Shown here one piece after another: positions 23,739-33,591 of a DNA stretch of 41,961 nt. The notes under the pieces are model-generated. The model worked only from the letters and a program-made list of their open reading frames with translations. It was not told where the DNA came from and did not search any database. The translations under genes were made by a program, and so were the position numbers. The stretch comes from Akkermansia muciniphila (GTDB lineage: Bacteria; Verrucomicrobiota; Verrucomicrobiia; Limisphaerales; UBA9464): assembly GCA_945860685.1 (NCBI GenBank), contig CAMASJ010000004.1:1-41961 (forward strand). Reading direction: 5' to 3'. Numbering within the stretch: position 1 is the first letter of the stretch; every line of letters begins with the position of its first letter.

Positions 23739-24605
23739 ATGCGACTGCGAGACCACCTGAACTCCGCGGCGGAACGAATGCGGAATGCCGGAATCGAGGA
23801 TCCTGAGTCCGAGTCCCAAATCGTTGCCGCCGAGGTAATTGGGGTTTCACGACCTCGCGTTGCCTTGCTGCTGGACTCGGTTCCGCTGCAGGGATTCGAG
23901 GCCCGTTTCGAGGAGGTGATCACGGGGCGTCTTCGGCGGGTGCCTTTGCAGCATCTCTTCGGCGTGGCGCCTTTCTTGGAACTGGATCTCGTGGTGAATG
24001 GCGACGTTCTGGTACCGCGTCCTGAGACCGAGATTCTCGCGATTCGTGCCGTCGAAATCCTCCGGCGAGAAGGTGGTGCCCGGGGTGCAATTCTGGATGT
24101 CGGCACCGGTTCGGGATGCCTTTCCATCCATCTTGCCAAAAGCCTTCCAGCGTTCTCGATCCAGGCCATCGACGTCTCGCCCGCCGCCCTCTCGGTGGCG
24201 GAACGGAACGGTGCGGTCCATTGCCCGGGGCGCATCGACTTCCGCAAGGTGGACGTCTTGGGGCTTGGTCCCGACGCCTTCCAAGGACTGGACCTTGTGG
24301 TTTCGAATCCACCGTATATCCCGTCGGCAGAGATCCGGACCTTGGAGCCCGAGGTTCGGGACCATGATCCGATTTCGGCGCTCGATGGGGGAGCGGATGG
24401 TTTGGTCTTCTACCGGCATTTGGCCGACGTTGCGGTGGATTGGGTCCGACCTGGGGGATGGATCCTGCTGGAGTTGGGCGACGGCCAGACGGACGCGGTG
24501 GGAGCGCTGTTTCGTCGACGGGCTTGCGAGGTCTCGGTGGAGAAAGACTTGAGCGGACGTGACCGGGTTCTCATCGTGCGGACGTCCTCGGCATGCGCGG
24601 CGTGA
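23739..24605 (+). CDS. prmC: Peptide chain release factor N5-glutamine methyltransferase
   Basis: 288 residues; methylates the GGQ glutamine of release factors RF1/RF2 using S-adenosylmethionine. It has the N-terminal helical domain ([21 protein letters not shown] and LVPRPETEI). The Rossmann SAM domain has [14 protein letters not shown], and the catalytic NPPYIP motif starts at N190. The full family layout and length are present. It starts a plus-strand cluster with murA 36 bases downstream, a common neighbour arrangement. Confidence 0.96.
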   Translation: MRLRDHLNSAAERMRNAGIEDPESESQIVAAEVIGVSRPRVALLLDSVPLQGFEARFEEVITGRLRRVPLQHLFGVAPFLELDLVVNGDVLVPRPETEILAIRAVEILRREGGARGAILDVGTGSGCLSIHLAKSLPAFSIQAIDVSPAALSVAERNGAVHCPGRIDFRKVDVLGLGPDAFQGLDLVVSNPPYIPSAEIRTLEPEVRDHDPISALDGGADGLVFYRHLADVAVDWVRPGGWILLELGDGQTDAVGALFRRRACEVSVEKDLSGRDRVLIVRTSSACAA

Positions 24606-24641
24606 ATCCCACGCCCGATCCGATGCTTCACACCCAATTCC

Positions 24642-25904
24642 ATGGATAGTTTTCTCATCGAGGGCGGAGTGCCCCTGAAGGGCGAGGTCCTCATCAGCGG
24701 CTCCAAGAACGCGGTCCTCCCGATCATGGCCGCGACGCTGTTGACCGCGGAGACCTGTGTGATCCGGAAGGTTCCCGACCTGAGCGATGTCGGGTTCATG
24801 GCCAAGATCCTCCGTTCACTCGGGGCCGAGGTGTCCCTCGAGGGCGGCACGTTGACCGTGAAGGCGGAGAAGCTGTCCGGCTTCGGCGACTACGAGTTGA
24901 TCCGGAAGATGCGGGGATCGATCTGCATTCTAGGGCCGTTGCTGGCGCGATTGAAGGAGGCGCGGGTCTCGCTGCCGGGTGGGTGCGTGATCGGGACCCG
25001 TCCGATCGACCTGCATCTGAAGGGGCTTCAGGCCTTGGGAGCCGCGGTCGAGGTCGACTCTGGCTACGTGCGGGTGCATGCGCCGAAACTCGATGGGCAG
25101 ATGGTGTTCCTCGGCGGGCGTGTCGGGCCGACGGTCCTAGGAACCGCGAACATCCTCATGGCGGCCACCTTGGCGGAGGGTGTCACTGTGATCGAGAGCG
25201 CGGCCTGCGAGCCGGAGATCATCGACCTCGCCGACTTCTTGAACGCGATGGGGGCGAAGATCCATGGAGCCGGTAGCCCGACCATCACGGTCACCGGCGT
25301 AAAGGAACTGCATGGCGCCGAGCACGAGGTGATTCCGGACCGGATCGAGGCCGGCACCTTCGCTGCGGCGGCCGTGGCGACCGGCGGGGAAGTGATCCTC
25401 CGCGGGGCGCGTCCGGACCATCTCGGAGCGGTGCTGGACAAGCTGCGGGAAGTGGGCGGCGTCGTCACCCGCAACGCCGGTTCCCTGACGGTGCGGGGCG
25501 GAGGGGCTCTTCGTCCGGTGGACATCACCACGATGCCCTACAGCGGATTCCCCACCGACATGCAGGCCCAGCTGATGGCGGTGGCCTGCTTGGCACCGGG
25601 CACCAGCATCATCACAGAGCGGATCTTCGAGTCGCGCTTCATGCATGCATCAGAGCTGATGCGCTTGGGGGCGGAGATCGCCATCGAAGGGCCTAGCGCC
25701 ATTGTGAAGGGGGGCAGGCCTCTGAGCGGTGCACCGGTCATGGCGTCGGACTTGCGTGCCTCCGCGGCCTTGGTGATCGCCGGACTGGCCGCCGGTGGGA
25801 AGACGCAGGTGAACCGGGTCTATCATTTGGACCGAGGTTACGAGCGGATGGAGTTGAAGATGCAGGCGTTGGGCGCGCGGATCTCTCGGGTTCCCGGGGA
25901 ATGA
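24642..25904 (+). CDS. murA: UDP-N-acetylglucosamine 1-carboxyvinyltransferase
   Basis: 420 residues; transfers enolpyruvate from PEP to UDP-GlcNAc, the first committed step of peptidoglycan synthesis. GSKNAVLPIMAATLL gives K22. The catalytic Cys is present at C115 in LPGGCVIGTRPID with R120, so fosfomycin sensitivity at this residue would be expected. GRVGPTVLGTANILMA, EVIPDRIEAGTF, YSGFPTDMQAQ and the terminal GYERMELK segment complete the EPSP-synthase-like inverse barrels. The ATG of the next gene overlaps its stop (ATGA). Confidence 0.97.
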   Translation: MDSFLIEGGVPLKGEVLISGSKNAVLPIMAATLLTAETCVIRKVPDLSDVGFMAKILRSLGAEVSLEGGTLTVKAEKLSGFGDYELIRKMRGSICILGPLLARLKEARVSLPGGCVIGTRPIDLHLKGLQALGAAVEVDSGYVRVHAPKLDGQMVFLGGRVGPTVLGTANILMAATLAEGVTVIESAACEPEIIDLADFLNAMGAKIHGAGSPTITVTGVKELHGAEHEVIPDRIEAGTFAAAAVATGGEVILRGARPDHLGAVLDKLREVGGVVTRNAGSLTVRGGGALRPVDITTMPYSGFPTDMQAQLMAVACLAPGTSIITERIFESRFMHASELMRLGAEIAIEGPSAIVKGGRPLSGAPVMASDLRASAALVIAGLAAGGKTQVNRVYHLDRGYERMELKMQALGARISRVPGE

Positions 25905-26305
25905 GCAAGCTGTTGCTAGCGTTGTTGATCGCCTCCGTCGTCTACGGGGTCTATCGGATCTCGAAGGTCTACGAGGCCGCCGACGTGGAAGAACGCGCAC
26001 GAGCCCGGGAAGCGGCTTCCGAGGTCGCCCCGGAGGCTTCCCTGCCGGCGCTGTCTCCCCAAGCCGAAGCGACATTGGCCGCCGCGGCCGCGGCCGGCGC
26101 TCCTGCGTTGAAGACCTGGCTGGAAGCCAACGCCCGGTTCATCCCGGAACCGCGACTCTCTGCGATCCAGTTGGACTACGCCCAACTCCTGATCCGGAGC
26201 AACCCGGCGGAGGCTCGCCGAATCTACGAAGCGGTGAAGGCCCGCACACCGGCAGGTTCTCCTCTCGCGCCCCGCTTGGCGCGGTTGTCGAAGACTTTCC
26301 TTTAA
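25901..26305 (+). CDS. Small membrane-anchored protein coupled to murA (unknown function)
   Basis: 134 residues. One transmembrane helix at about 3-18 (KLLLALLIASVVYGVY), an acidic/Arg-rich stretch, an Ala-rich linker, and a helical C-terminal region (QLDYAQLLIRSNPAEARRIYEAVKARTP) that reads like one TPR-type helical pair. It is not recognised as a named family. Its ATG overlaps the murA stop (ATGA), so translation is probably coupled and a cell-envelope role is a fair guess. The zinc-ribbon gene follows 8 bases later. Confidence 0.75.
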   Translation: MSKLLLALLIASVVYGVYRISKVYEAADVEERARAREAASEVAPEASLPALSPQAEATLAAAAAAGAPALKTWLEANARFIPEPRLSAIQLDYAQLLIRSNPAEARRIYEAVKARTPAGSPLAPRLARLSKTFL

Positions 26306-26313
26306 CCGATCCA

Positions 26314-26814
26314 ATGGACATCACGTTCAGTTGCCCGGGCTGTGGCATCAGCCTGGAGGTGGAATCCGAGGCGGCAGGTCAGCAGTTCGACTGCCCGTCC
26401 TGCCACAAGCCCATCCAAGTGCCTTCCCCGGCTTCCCCGGGACTGGCCGGTGGTCCGCCGGCATCCCAAGTGGCTGCCGCCGCGGCAGTCCCACAGCCTC
26501 AGGCTTCGAAGATCGAGAAACGCATCAGCGTGCCCGTCACCTCCAATCCCGTGGAATCCCTCATCCAGAAGCCCAACAAGTCCCTCGACGCCGTCTCCCG
26601 CGATCAGAAGCCCGGCCTCCGGGTGAAGACGATCCGGCATTCGGACTGCAAGGAGGTTGGGAAGGACAAGTTCGACGACACGGTCTCGGAGTTCCTCAAC
26701 CGGATCGGCGACAACGCCGTCGTGAGCATCACCCCGATCAGCTACAGCTACGTCGAGATGGCCACCCAGAAGCTGGTGACCGATTTCGGCGTGATGGTGG
26801 TGTACCGCGCCTGA
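26314..26814 (+). CDS. Zinc-ribbon protein with unassigned C-terminal domain
   Basis: 166 residues. The N terminus is a four-Cys zinc ribbon (CPGCG at 7-11 and CPSCHKP near 27-33) of the type found in many short bacterial regulators and scaffold proteins. A Pro/Ala-rich linker covers about 35-65. The C-terminal 70 residues (KTIRHSDCKEVGKDKFDDTV to MATQKLVTDFGVMVVYRA) look like a compact alpha/beta domain that I cannot assign. No signal peptide, so cytoplasmic. Position after murA and the small membrane protein suggests one transcript. Function unknown. Confidence 0.8.
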   Translation: MDITFSCPGCGISLEVESEAAGQQFDCPSCHKPIQVPSPASPGLAGGPPASQVAAAAAVPQPQASKIEKRISVPVTSNPVESLIQKPNKSLDAVSRDQKPGLRVKTIRHSDCKEVGKDKFDDTVSEFLNRIGDNAVVSITPISYSYVEMATQKLVTDFGVMVVYRA

Positions 26815-26981
26815 ACCGTCTGCGGCGGCGGACGCCGTCGGGAGGCCTGCAGTGGCGGCGATCCGGAAAGGGGGCGGCGAACGGAGGTCGCTCCCGGGGA
26901 AGCCCCGGATTCCATGGACCTTGGGATTGGCCTTTCTGCGTAACCGGGACCAACCTCCCCGGTCTACGGTCCCGTCCAAAG

Positions 26982-27701
26982 ATGAAATCCGCGCTATTCG
27001 TCGCCGTCGCCGCCAGTGTCGCCCTGCTGAGTCTCCATGCCGGCGAGGCCGAGGACCGGCTCAAGGCGGCCGTCGCCAAGCTCACCGACGCCCCGGGCTA
27101 CACTTGGGTCTCCACGACCGACATCAGCGGCGCCCCGATGCGGTTGAGTCCGACCACGGGCAAGGTTGAGAAGGGGGGCTTCATGGTCCTTTCCACCGAG
27201 GCCTTCGGGTCCGAGATCGAGGTGGTCCGCAAGGGCACGAACGCGGTGGTGAAGACCGATGACGGCTGGATGACCGCCGCGGAGCTTCCTCAGCCGAACT
27301 TCGGCGGCGGCGGAGTGCCCAACATGGGGGCGATGATGGGGCGCCGGCTCCTTTCCTCGAAGCCGCCGGGCGAGGAGGTGGACTCGCTGCTGCGCCGACT
27401 CGGACCGCTCAAGGCGGATGGCGACGTCCTCTCCGGCGAATTCACCGAGGAAGGTGCGAAGGAGTACCTGAAGGAAAGCCGTCGCGGACGTTCCTTCGCC
27501 GAGCCCAAGAGCGCCAAGGGCGGGATCCGGTTCTGGCTCAAGGATGGAATCGTTTCCAAGAGCGAGCTGAACCTCGACACCGAGATGGAAACCCCGCAGG
27601 GATCGATGTCCCTCAACTCCAAGACCACCACGGAGATCAAAGACGTCGGAACCACGAAGGTGCGCGTCGCTTCCGAGGCGTTGAAGAAGCTGGGTCTCTG
27701 A
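26982..27701 (+). CDS. Secreted protein of unknown function upstream of the MacAB-like system
   Basis: 239 residues. Residues 1-21 are a signal peptide (SALFVAVAASVALLSLHAG), followed by a mature domain rich in beta-prone stretches (GYTWVSTTDISG, NAVVKTDDGWMT, GIRFWLKDGIVSKSELNLD, TTEIKDVGTTKV) with a Gly/Met-rich loop near 105-120. The pattern is loosely like LolA/LppX-type lipid carriers but no decisive motif is visible. It lies 48 bases before the adaptor gene of the export system, same strand. TACGGT stands 11 bases before the ATG, which may be a -10 box, but no good -35 pairs with it. Confidence 0.8.
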   Translation: MKSALFVAVAASVALLSLHAGEAEDRLKAAVAKLTDAPGYTWVSTTDISGAPMRLSPTTGKVEKGGFMVLSTEAFGSEIEVVRKGTNAVVKTDDGWMTAAELPQPNFGGGGVPNMGAMMGRRLLSSKPPGEEVDSLLRRLGPLKADGDVLSGEFTEEGAKEYLKESRRGRSFAEPKSAKGGIRFWLKDGIVSKSELNLDTEMETPQGSMSLNSKTTTEIKDVGTTKVRVASEALKKLGL

Positions 27702-27749
27702 TCCGCGCCCGTCTCCATCCCAACCTTTCCCATTTCCGCTTCCCCCCGA

Positions 27750-29207
27750 ATGAAGGCTTCCCCCGTTTCCCGTTTCAACCGCGCCGACCGCACTTGGGCG
27801 GCCTCGATGGTCGTCCTCGCCTTGGGCTCCGCCGGCTGTGACCGCTTCAAGAAGGAGGCGCCACCCGAGTTCAAGACCGAGGTCGCGGTGCTGACCAACA
27901 TCGTCCAGAGCGTCAGCGCCAACGGAGGCATCGCCCCCACCCGGCAGGTCCAGGTCGGATCCCAGATCTCGGGTACGATCACTGAGCTCAAGGTGGACTT
28001 CAATTCACGGGTCCAGGAGGGGGATGTGCTCGCGAAGATCGATCCCGCCATCTACGAACGGGCCTCGGCCCGGGCGGATGCCGACCTCTCGAATGCCAAG
28101 GCGGGCCTTGCGTTGGCCGAGTTCAACTTCAAGCGTTCGAAGGAGCTGTACGCGTCCAAGCTGATCTCGGAGACGGAGTATCAGCAGGCGGACGTGTCCC
28201 TCCTTCAGGCTGCCGCGGTGGTCAAGACCCGTGAGGCGGCATTGGAGAGCGCCAAGGTGGACCTCGATCGTACGACGATCTATGCGCCGATCAGCGGCGT
28301 TGTGGTCACCCGCAGCGTGGATGCCGGTCAGACGGTCGCCGCGAGCTTCAGTACGCCGACCCTTTTCCTCATCGCGCAGGACCTCACGCGGATGCAGATC
28401 GAACTGGCTGTTTCCGAGGCCGACATCGGCAACGTGGCCGAGAAGCAGCGGGTCGAGTTCAACGTCGATGCCTTCGCCAACCGCAAGTTCGACGGGACGG
28501 TCCGACAGGTTCGGTTTGCGCCGACGACCAACCAGAACGTGGTGACCTACACTACCGTGGTCGACGTCGACAACCGCTCGATGCGGCTGCGTCCGGGCAT
28601 GACCGCAACCGCAACCATCATCACTTCCGAGAAGACGAACATCGTCCGAATCCCGGCTTCGGCCACGCGCTTTGCGCCGCCGTCCGCGGTCACGGTCCTG
28701 CCGGCGACCAATCAGGTTTCCACCAACGACATCGTCCGTCCTTCGATGCCCGGGATGGAGGGCATGCCGACTCCGCCTTGGGTGGCAGAGGGGCGCCGCC
28801 CGACCGAAGAGGAGCGGAAGAAGTTCGACGAAAGCCTCACTCCTGAGCAGCGGCAGCAATTCCAGGCGATGCGCGAACGGATGCGGTCGATGATGGCTGC
28901 CGGCGGAGGTGGCGGCGGCGGGGGCATGGGCGGTCTCGGCGGCGGGGGTTCGCCTCGTCCGCGTCAGGCCGAGGGGCCGACCCTCAAGACCATCTACACG
29001 CTGCTTCCCGGTGCCGAGGGTGCCGCGCCGCAATTGCAGGCGGTGAACGTGAAGATCGGTCTCACCGACGGAAGTTCCGCCGAGGTGATCGAGGGGCTGC
29101 AGCCGGGTGCCGTTGTCGTGACCGGCCTACGGACGACCGCTGCGGCCGCGGCCGCACCTGCTGCCAATCCTTTCGGCGGACCGTTCGGCGGGGGCCCGCG
29201 CCGTTGA
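27750..29207 (+). CDS. MacA-like periplasmic adaptor (membrane fusion) lipoprotein
   Basis: 485 residues. Its N-terminal segment ends in a lipobox-like LGSAGC (Cys near 30), so it is probably a lipoprotein. The adaptor order is normal: VGSQISGTITELKVDFNSRVQEGDVLAKIDP (lipoyl half), a helical hairpin (YERASARADADLSNAKAGLA to AALESAKVDL), second lipoyl half (IYAPISGVVVTRSVDAGQTV), a beta-barrel (NQNVVTYTTVVDVDN) and a C-terminal membrane-proximal domain. That last part is interrupted at about 326-410 by an insertion with RPTEEERKKF, LTPEQRQQFQAMRERM and then poly-Gly. The stop overlaps a possible TTG start of the ABC ATPase. It would link the inner-membrane MacB-type pump to an outer-membrane channel not seen here. 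Confidence 0.9.
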   Translation: MKASPVSRFNRADRTWAASMVVLALGSAGCDRFKKEAPPEFKTEVAVLTNIVQSVSANGGIAPTRQVQVGSQISGTITELKVDFNSRVQEGDVLAKIDPAIYERASARADADLSNAKAGLALAEFNFKRSKELYASKLISETEYQQADVSLLQAAAVVKTREAALESAKVDLDRTTIYAPISGVVVTRSVDAGQTVAASFSTPTLFLIAQDLTRMQIELAVSEADIGNVAEKQRVEFNVDAFANRKFDGTVRQVRFAPTTNQNVVTYTTVVDVDNRSMRLRPGMTATATIITSEKTNIVRIPASATRFAPPSAVTVLPATNQVSTNDIVRPSMPGMEGMPTPPWVAEGRRPTEEERKKFDESLTPEQRQQFQAMRERMRSMMAAGGGGGGGGMGGLGGGGSPRPRQAEGPTLKTIYTLLPGAEGAAPQLQAVNVKIGLTDGSSAEVIEGLQPGAVVVTGLRTTAAAAAAPAANPFGGPFGGGPRR

Positions 29208-29224
29208 TTTCAACCAACATCCCG

Positions 29225-29986
29225 ATGCCCGCCGTCGTCCAGTTGATCGATTTCCGCAAGACCTACCGCACCGGTGAGATCGAGGTGCAGGCCGTCCGCG
29301 GAGTGAACCTCACCATCGAGAAGGGCGAGTTCGTCGCCATCATGGGTTCCTCGGGCTCCGGCAAGAGCACCATGATGAACACCATCGGTTGCCTCGATCG
29401 GCCGACCGAGGGCAAGTGCCTGATCGACGGTGTGGAGACGGGTTCTCTCGGCCGCAACGAGTTGGCCGAACTGCGCAACCGCAAGCTCGGGTTCGTATTC
29501 CAGGGGTTCAACCTCCTCTCGAGGACGACGGCCCTGGAAAACGTGGAGCTGCCGATGATGTACGCCCGTCCGCGCCCCACGGCATCGGAGCAAAGCAAGA
29601 GGGCCACCGAGGCATTGACGCTCGTGGGCTTGGGAAAGCGCCTCGACCACACACCCAGCCGGCTCTCCGGCGGTCAACAGCAACGGGTGGCCATCGCCAG
29701 AGCCTTGGTGAATCGGCCGACCCTACTCCTCGCCGACGAGCCGACTGGCAACCTCGATTCCCGGACCAGCATCGAGATCATGGGCATCTTCCAGAAGCTG
29801 AACGACGAGGGCATGACCGTGGTGATGGTCACCCACGAGCTCGACATCGCGAACTACTGCAAACGGGTCGTGGTGATGCGGGACGGCCTCATCCGCAGCG
29901 ACACCGCGGTCACCTCCCGGTTCATCGCCGTGGAGGAACTCCAGAAACTCGAGGCCGAACAGAAGGCCGTCCAACTCACCGCCTGA
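29225..29986 (+). CDS. MacB-type ABC transporter ATP-binding protein
   Basis: 253 residues with every ABC motif intact: Walker A GSSGSGKST, Q-loop FVFQGFNLL, signature LSGGQQQRVAIARAL, Walker B LLLADEPTGNLD and switch His in VMVTHELD. Sequence type is MacB/LolD (RTGEIEVQAVRGVNL near the start). ATG 29225 is chosen; an in-frame TTG at 29204 overlaps the adaptor stop (TTGA) and would add 7 residues. It works with the adaptor upstream and the permease 2 bases downstream. Unlike E. coli MacB, ATPase and permease are separate proteins. Confidence 0.95.
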   Translation: MPAVVQLIDFRKTYRTGEIEVQAVRGVNLTIEKGEFVAIMGSSGSGKSTMMNTIGCLDRPTEGKCLIDGVETGSLGRNELAELRNRKLGFVFQGFNLLSRTTALENVELPMMYARPRPTASEQSKRATEALTLVGLGKRLDHTPSRLSGGQQQRVAIARALVNRPTLLLADEPTGNLDSRTSIEIMGIFQKLNDEGMTVVMVTHELDIANYCKRVVVMRDGLIRSDTAVTSRFIAVEELQKLEAEQKAVQLTA

Positions 29987-29988
29987 CC

Positions 29989-31203
<1,215 letters not shown>

Positions 31204-31207
31204 GTCC

Positions 31208-31801
31208 ATGGAAGGCGATGCCGATCGGGTGGCCCAATCCAAGGCGCAGCTGCGTCAGGAGCTGAAATCGCGTTGGGCATCCTTGGATTCCGTCGAAAGG
31301 GCTCGGCAATCCGCTTTGGTCTGTGCCCGGGTCTTGGATCTGGCCGAGTGGCGGGAAGCCCGTTCGGTGGCGCTTTTCGATCCTCGGGGCGACGAGCCCG
31401 ATGTCCGCCCCCTTTTTGTCGAGGCCTTGAGGACCGGACGGAGGGTGGCCTTTCCCGGATGGGATCCAGACAGTGAAACCTACTGCTTCCGAGAGGTTTG
31501 TGGGCAAGGGGATTTCGTGTTGGGTCGCTTCGGGCTTCGGGAGCCGTCCCAAGACTGCCCCCGGTTCGGGCCGGAGTCGCTGGACTTGGCGTTGGTCCCG
31601 GGCGTAGCGTTCACCCTTGATGGAGCGCGCTTGGGTCGTGGTCGTGGTTTCTACGACCGGCTCTTGGCCTCCTTCCGTGGAACGGCCTGCGGGGTCTGCT
31701 TCGACTTCCAATTGCTGGAGAAGATCCCGGTGGCCGCCCACGACGTGAAAATGCAACGGGTCCTGTCGCCTACCTCCGCAACGAGGGACGGCGCGGGTTG
31801 A
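31208..31801 (+). CDS. 5-formyltetrahydrofolate cyclo-ligase
   Basis: 197 residues; ATP-dependent conversion of 5-formyl-THF to 5,10-methenyl-THF. Motifs: KAQLRQELKSR near the N terminus (ATP site lysine/arginine region), LFDPRGDEPDVRPLF, RRVAFPGWDPDS, and the signature VPGVAFTLDGARLGRGRGFYDRLLA, split here as VPGVAFTLDGARLG and RGRGFYDRLLA. Length is usual. It begins 4 bases after the permease stop and ends 4 bases before rny, so it is carried on the same message. Confidence 0.93.
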   Translation: MEGDADRVAQSKAQLRQELKSRWASLDSVERARQSALVCARVLDLAEWREARSVALFDPRGDEPDVRPLFVEALRTGRRVAFPGWDPDSETYCFREVCGQGDFVLGRFGLREPSQDCPRFGPESLDLALVPGVAFTLDGARLGRGRGFYDRLLASFRGTACGVCFDFQLLEKIPVAAHDVKMQRVLSPTSATRDGAG

Positions 31802-31805
31802 ATGA

Positions 31806-33365
31806 ATGCCATCTGAAGCTTGGTTGCTGTCGGCCGCCTTTGCAGCGGTCGGGGCCGGGGTCGCCTACGCCTTTTTCCGGGTGAAGGAGCAGGCCCTCCG
31901 TGCGGAGCTGTCCGTACGCGAACGCGAATTGACCGAGCAGGTCCGTCGCGAGGCCGAATCCGCCCGGGTGCAGGCCCGGTTGACCGCGCAGGAGGAGTCG
32001 TCCCGCTGGCGCGCCGATCAGGACCGGGACCTCGAGTCCTCCCGTCAACGCCTCTTGGCGTCGGAAGGTCGTGTCGCGGAACGGGAGGCCACGGTGGGAC
32101 GGCAAATGGACCGTCTGGCCACCTTGGAAGGCGAGCTCAAGGTTCGTCAGGAGTCCGTCGACGCCGCCCGGACCACGCTGGATCGCGAGCGGGAAGAGGT
32201 GCGACGGTTGTCCGAGGAACGCCGTTCCCAGTTGGAGCGGATCTCCCACCTGAATGCGGTCGAGGCGCGGACGCTCCTCTTGAAGGAGGTTGAACAGGAG
32301 GCGGCCACCGACGCCGTCAACCTGACCCGCCACATCCTCGAAAAGGCCCGCACCGGCGCCGAGGACCAATCCCGACGGATCATCGCCACGGCGATCCAGC
32401 GCTATGCCGGGAAGCACACCTTCGAGACCAGCACGGCGACCGTGGCCCTGACCGGCGACGAGATGAAGGGCCGCATCATCGGCCGGGACGGTCGGAACAT
32501 CCGGGCCTTCGAGAATGCGACCGGCATCACGGTGCTCGTCGACGACACGCCCAATGCCGTCGTTCTTTCCGGATTCGATCCGGTGCGTCGGGAGATCGCC
32601 CGTCAATCCATGGAACGCCTCATCCTCGACGGCCGGATCCACCCGACCCGGATCGAGGAGGTGGTCGCGGCGGTGAGCCAGGAGATGGAGGGATTCATCC
32701 TCCGCAAGGGCGAGGAGGCCATCTACAAGGCGGGGCAGCCTCCCATGAATCCCGAGGTGGCTCGGATGCTGGGACGTCTCCACTTCCGCCACAGCTATTC
32801 CCAGAACGTGCTCGACCACTCCATCGAGGTCGCGCACCTGGCCGGGTTGATGGCCGCTGAACTCGGCGAAGACACCGCCTTGGCCCGTCGGTCAGGGCTC
32901 TTGCACGACATCGGCAAGGCCATGTCCCACGAGATCGAAGGCCCGCACGCGATCGTGGGCGCCGACTTCCTGAAGCGACTCGGGGAATCGCCGGTCATCG
33001 TCAACGCCGTGGCTTCACACCACGATGAGGTCCCGCACGAGACCATCTTCGGCATCCTTGTCGCGGCCGCCGATGCCATCAGCGCCTCCCGTCCGGGATC
33101 CCGTAGCGAGGGGATGACCACCTATCTCCAACGCCTTGAGAACCTGGAGCGCATCGCCTTGGACTTCGACGGCGTGGAACGTGCGTTCGCCATCCAAGCC
33201 GGCCGGGAACTCCGCGTCGTGGTGAAGCCCGAAGTGGTCGACGACCGCGAATCGGTCCGCCTCGCCCGGGACATCGCCCGGAAGATCGAGGATCAGCTTC
33301 TCTATCCGGGTCAGATCCGGATCACCGTGATCCGTGAGACCCGCTGCGTGGAGTACGCGAAATAG
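31806..33365 (+). CDS. rny: Ribonuclease Y
   Basis: 519 residues; membrane-tethered endoribonuclease that starts mRNA turnover. One N-terminal transmembrane helix (about 5-24), a long coiled coil (about 25-190, rich in Glu/Arg), a KH domain (EMKGRIIGRDGRNIRAFE, about 218-235), and an HD domain with metal motif LLHDIGKA, HDEVPHE and the VSRPGSR-like ISASRPGSRSEG segment. Length and order match the family exactly. The in-frame start is the second of two close ATGs; the one at 31802 is out of frame and stops at once. Confidence 0.96.
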   Translation: MPSEAWLLSAAFAAVGAGVAYAFFRVKEQALRAELSVRERELTEQVRREAESARVQARLTAQEESSRWRADQDRDLESSRQRLLASEGRVAEREATVGRQMDRLATLEGELKVRQESVDAARTTLDREREEVRRLSEERRSQLERISHLNAVEARTLLLKEVEQEAATDAVNLTRHILEKARTGAEDQSRRIIATAIQRYAGKHTFETSTATVALTGDEMKGRIIGRDGRNIRAFENATGITVLVDDTPNAVVLSGFDPVRREIARQSMERLILDGRIHPTRIEEVVAAVSQEMEGFILRKGEEAIYKAGQPPMNPEVARMLGRLHFRHSYSQNVLDHSIEVAHLAGLMAAELGEDTALARRSGLLHDIGKAMSHEIEGPHAIVGADFLKRLGESPVIVNAVASHHDEVPHETIFGILVAAADAISASRPGSRSEGMTTYLQRLENLERIALDFDGVERAFAIQAGRELRVVVKPEVVDDRESVRLARDIARKIEDQLLYPGQIRITVIRETRCVEYAK

Positions 33366-33372
33366 GATCCGT

Positions 33373-33405
33373 CAGGGGTGCAAAATGCCGGCTTCCCGTG
33401 CACCC
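33373..33405 (+). terminator. Possible weak terminator hairpin after rny
   Basis: GGGTGCA pairs with TGCACCC around a loop of about 16 bases, starting some 10 bases after the rny stop. No T-run follows, so it is either a weak terminator or an mRNA-end structure. Confidence 0.3.
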
Positions 33406-33531
33406 GCGGGACCTGATCGGCGTCACCGACATCGGTCGACTTCTGTTTCGGACGTAGGCTGCAAGTCGTCTCGACCATCCGATTCAGGGATTCCATGTCC
33501 AGACGCTGCGCCTTCTTCCCGGCTTTAGCGT

Positions 33532-33561
33532 TTGACCGTGCTTGACCCCCCCGCTTACGGT
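33532..33561 (+). promoter_or_regulatory. Possible promoter of the PpiD-like gene
   Basis: TTGACC (33532-33537), an 18-base spacer and TACGGT (33556-33561). The same -35 hexamer and spacer length occur before the ilvB leader. A transcript would start near 33568, 24 bases before ATG 33592, which argues against the longer frame that starts at 33532. Confidence 0.4.
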
Positions 33562-33591
33562 CCCGCGCTCCGCAGGAATCGGCAAATCGTT

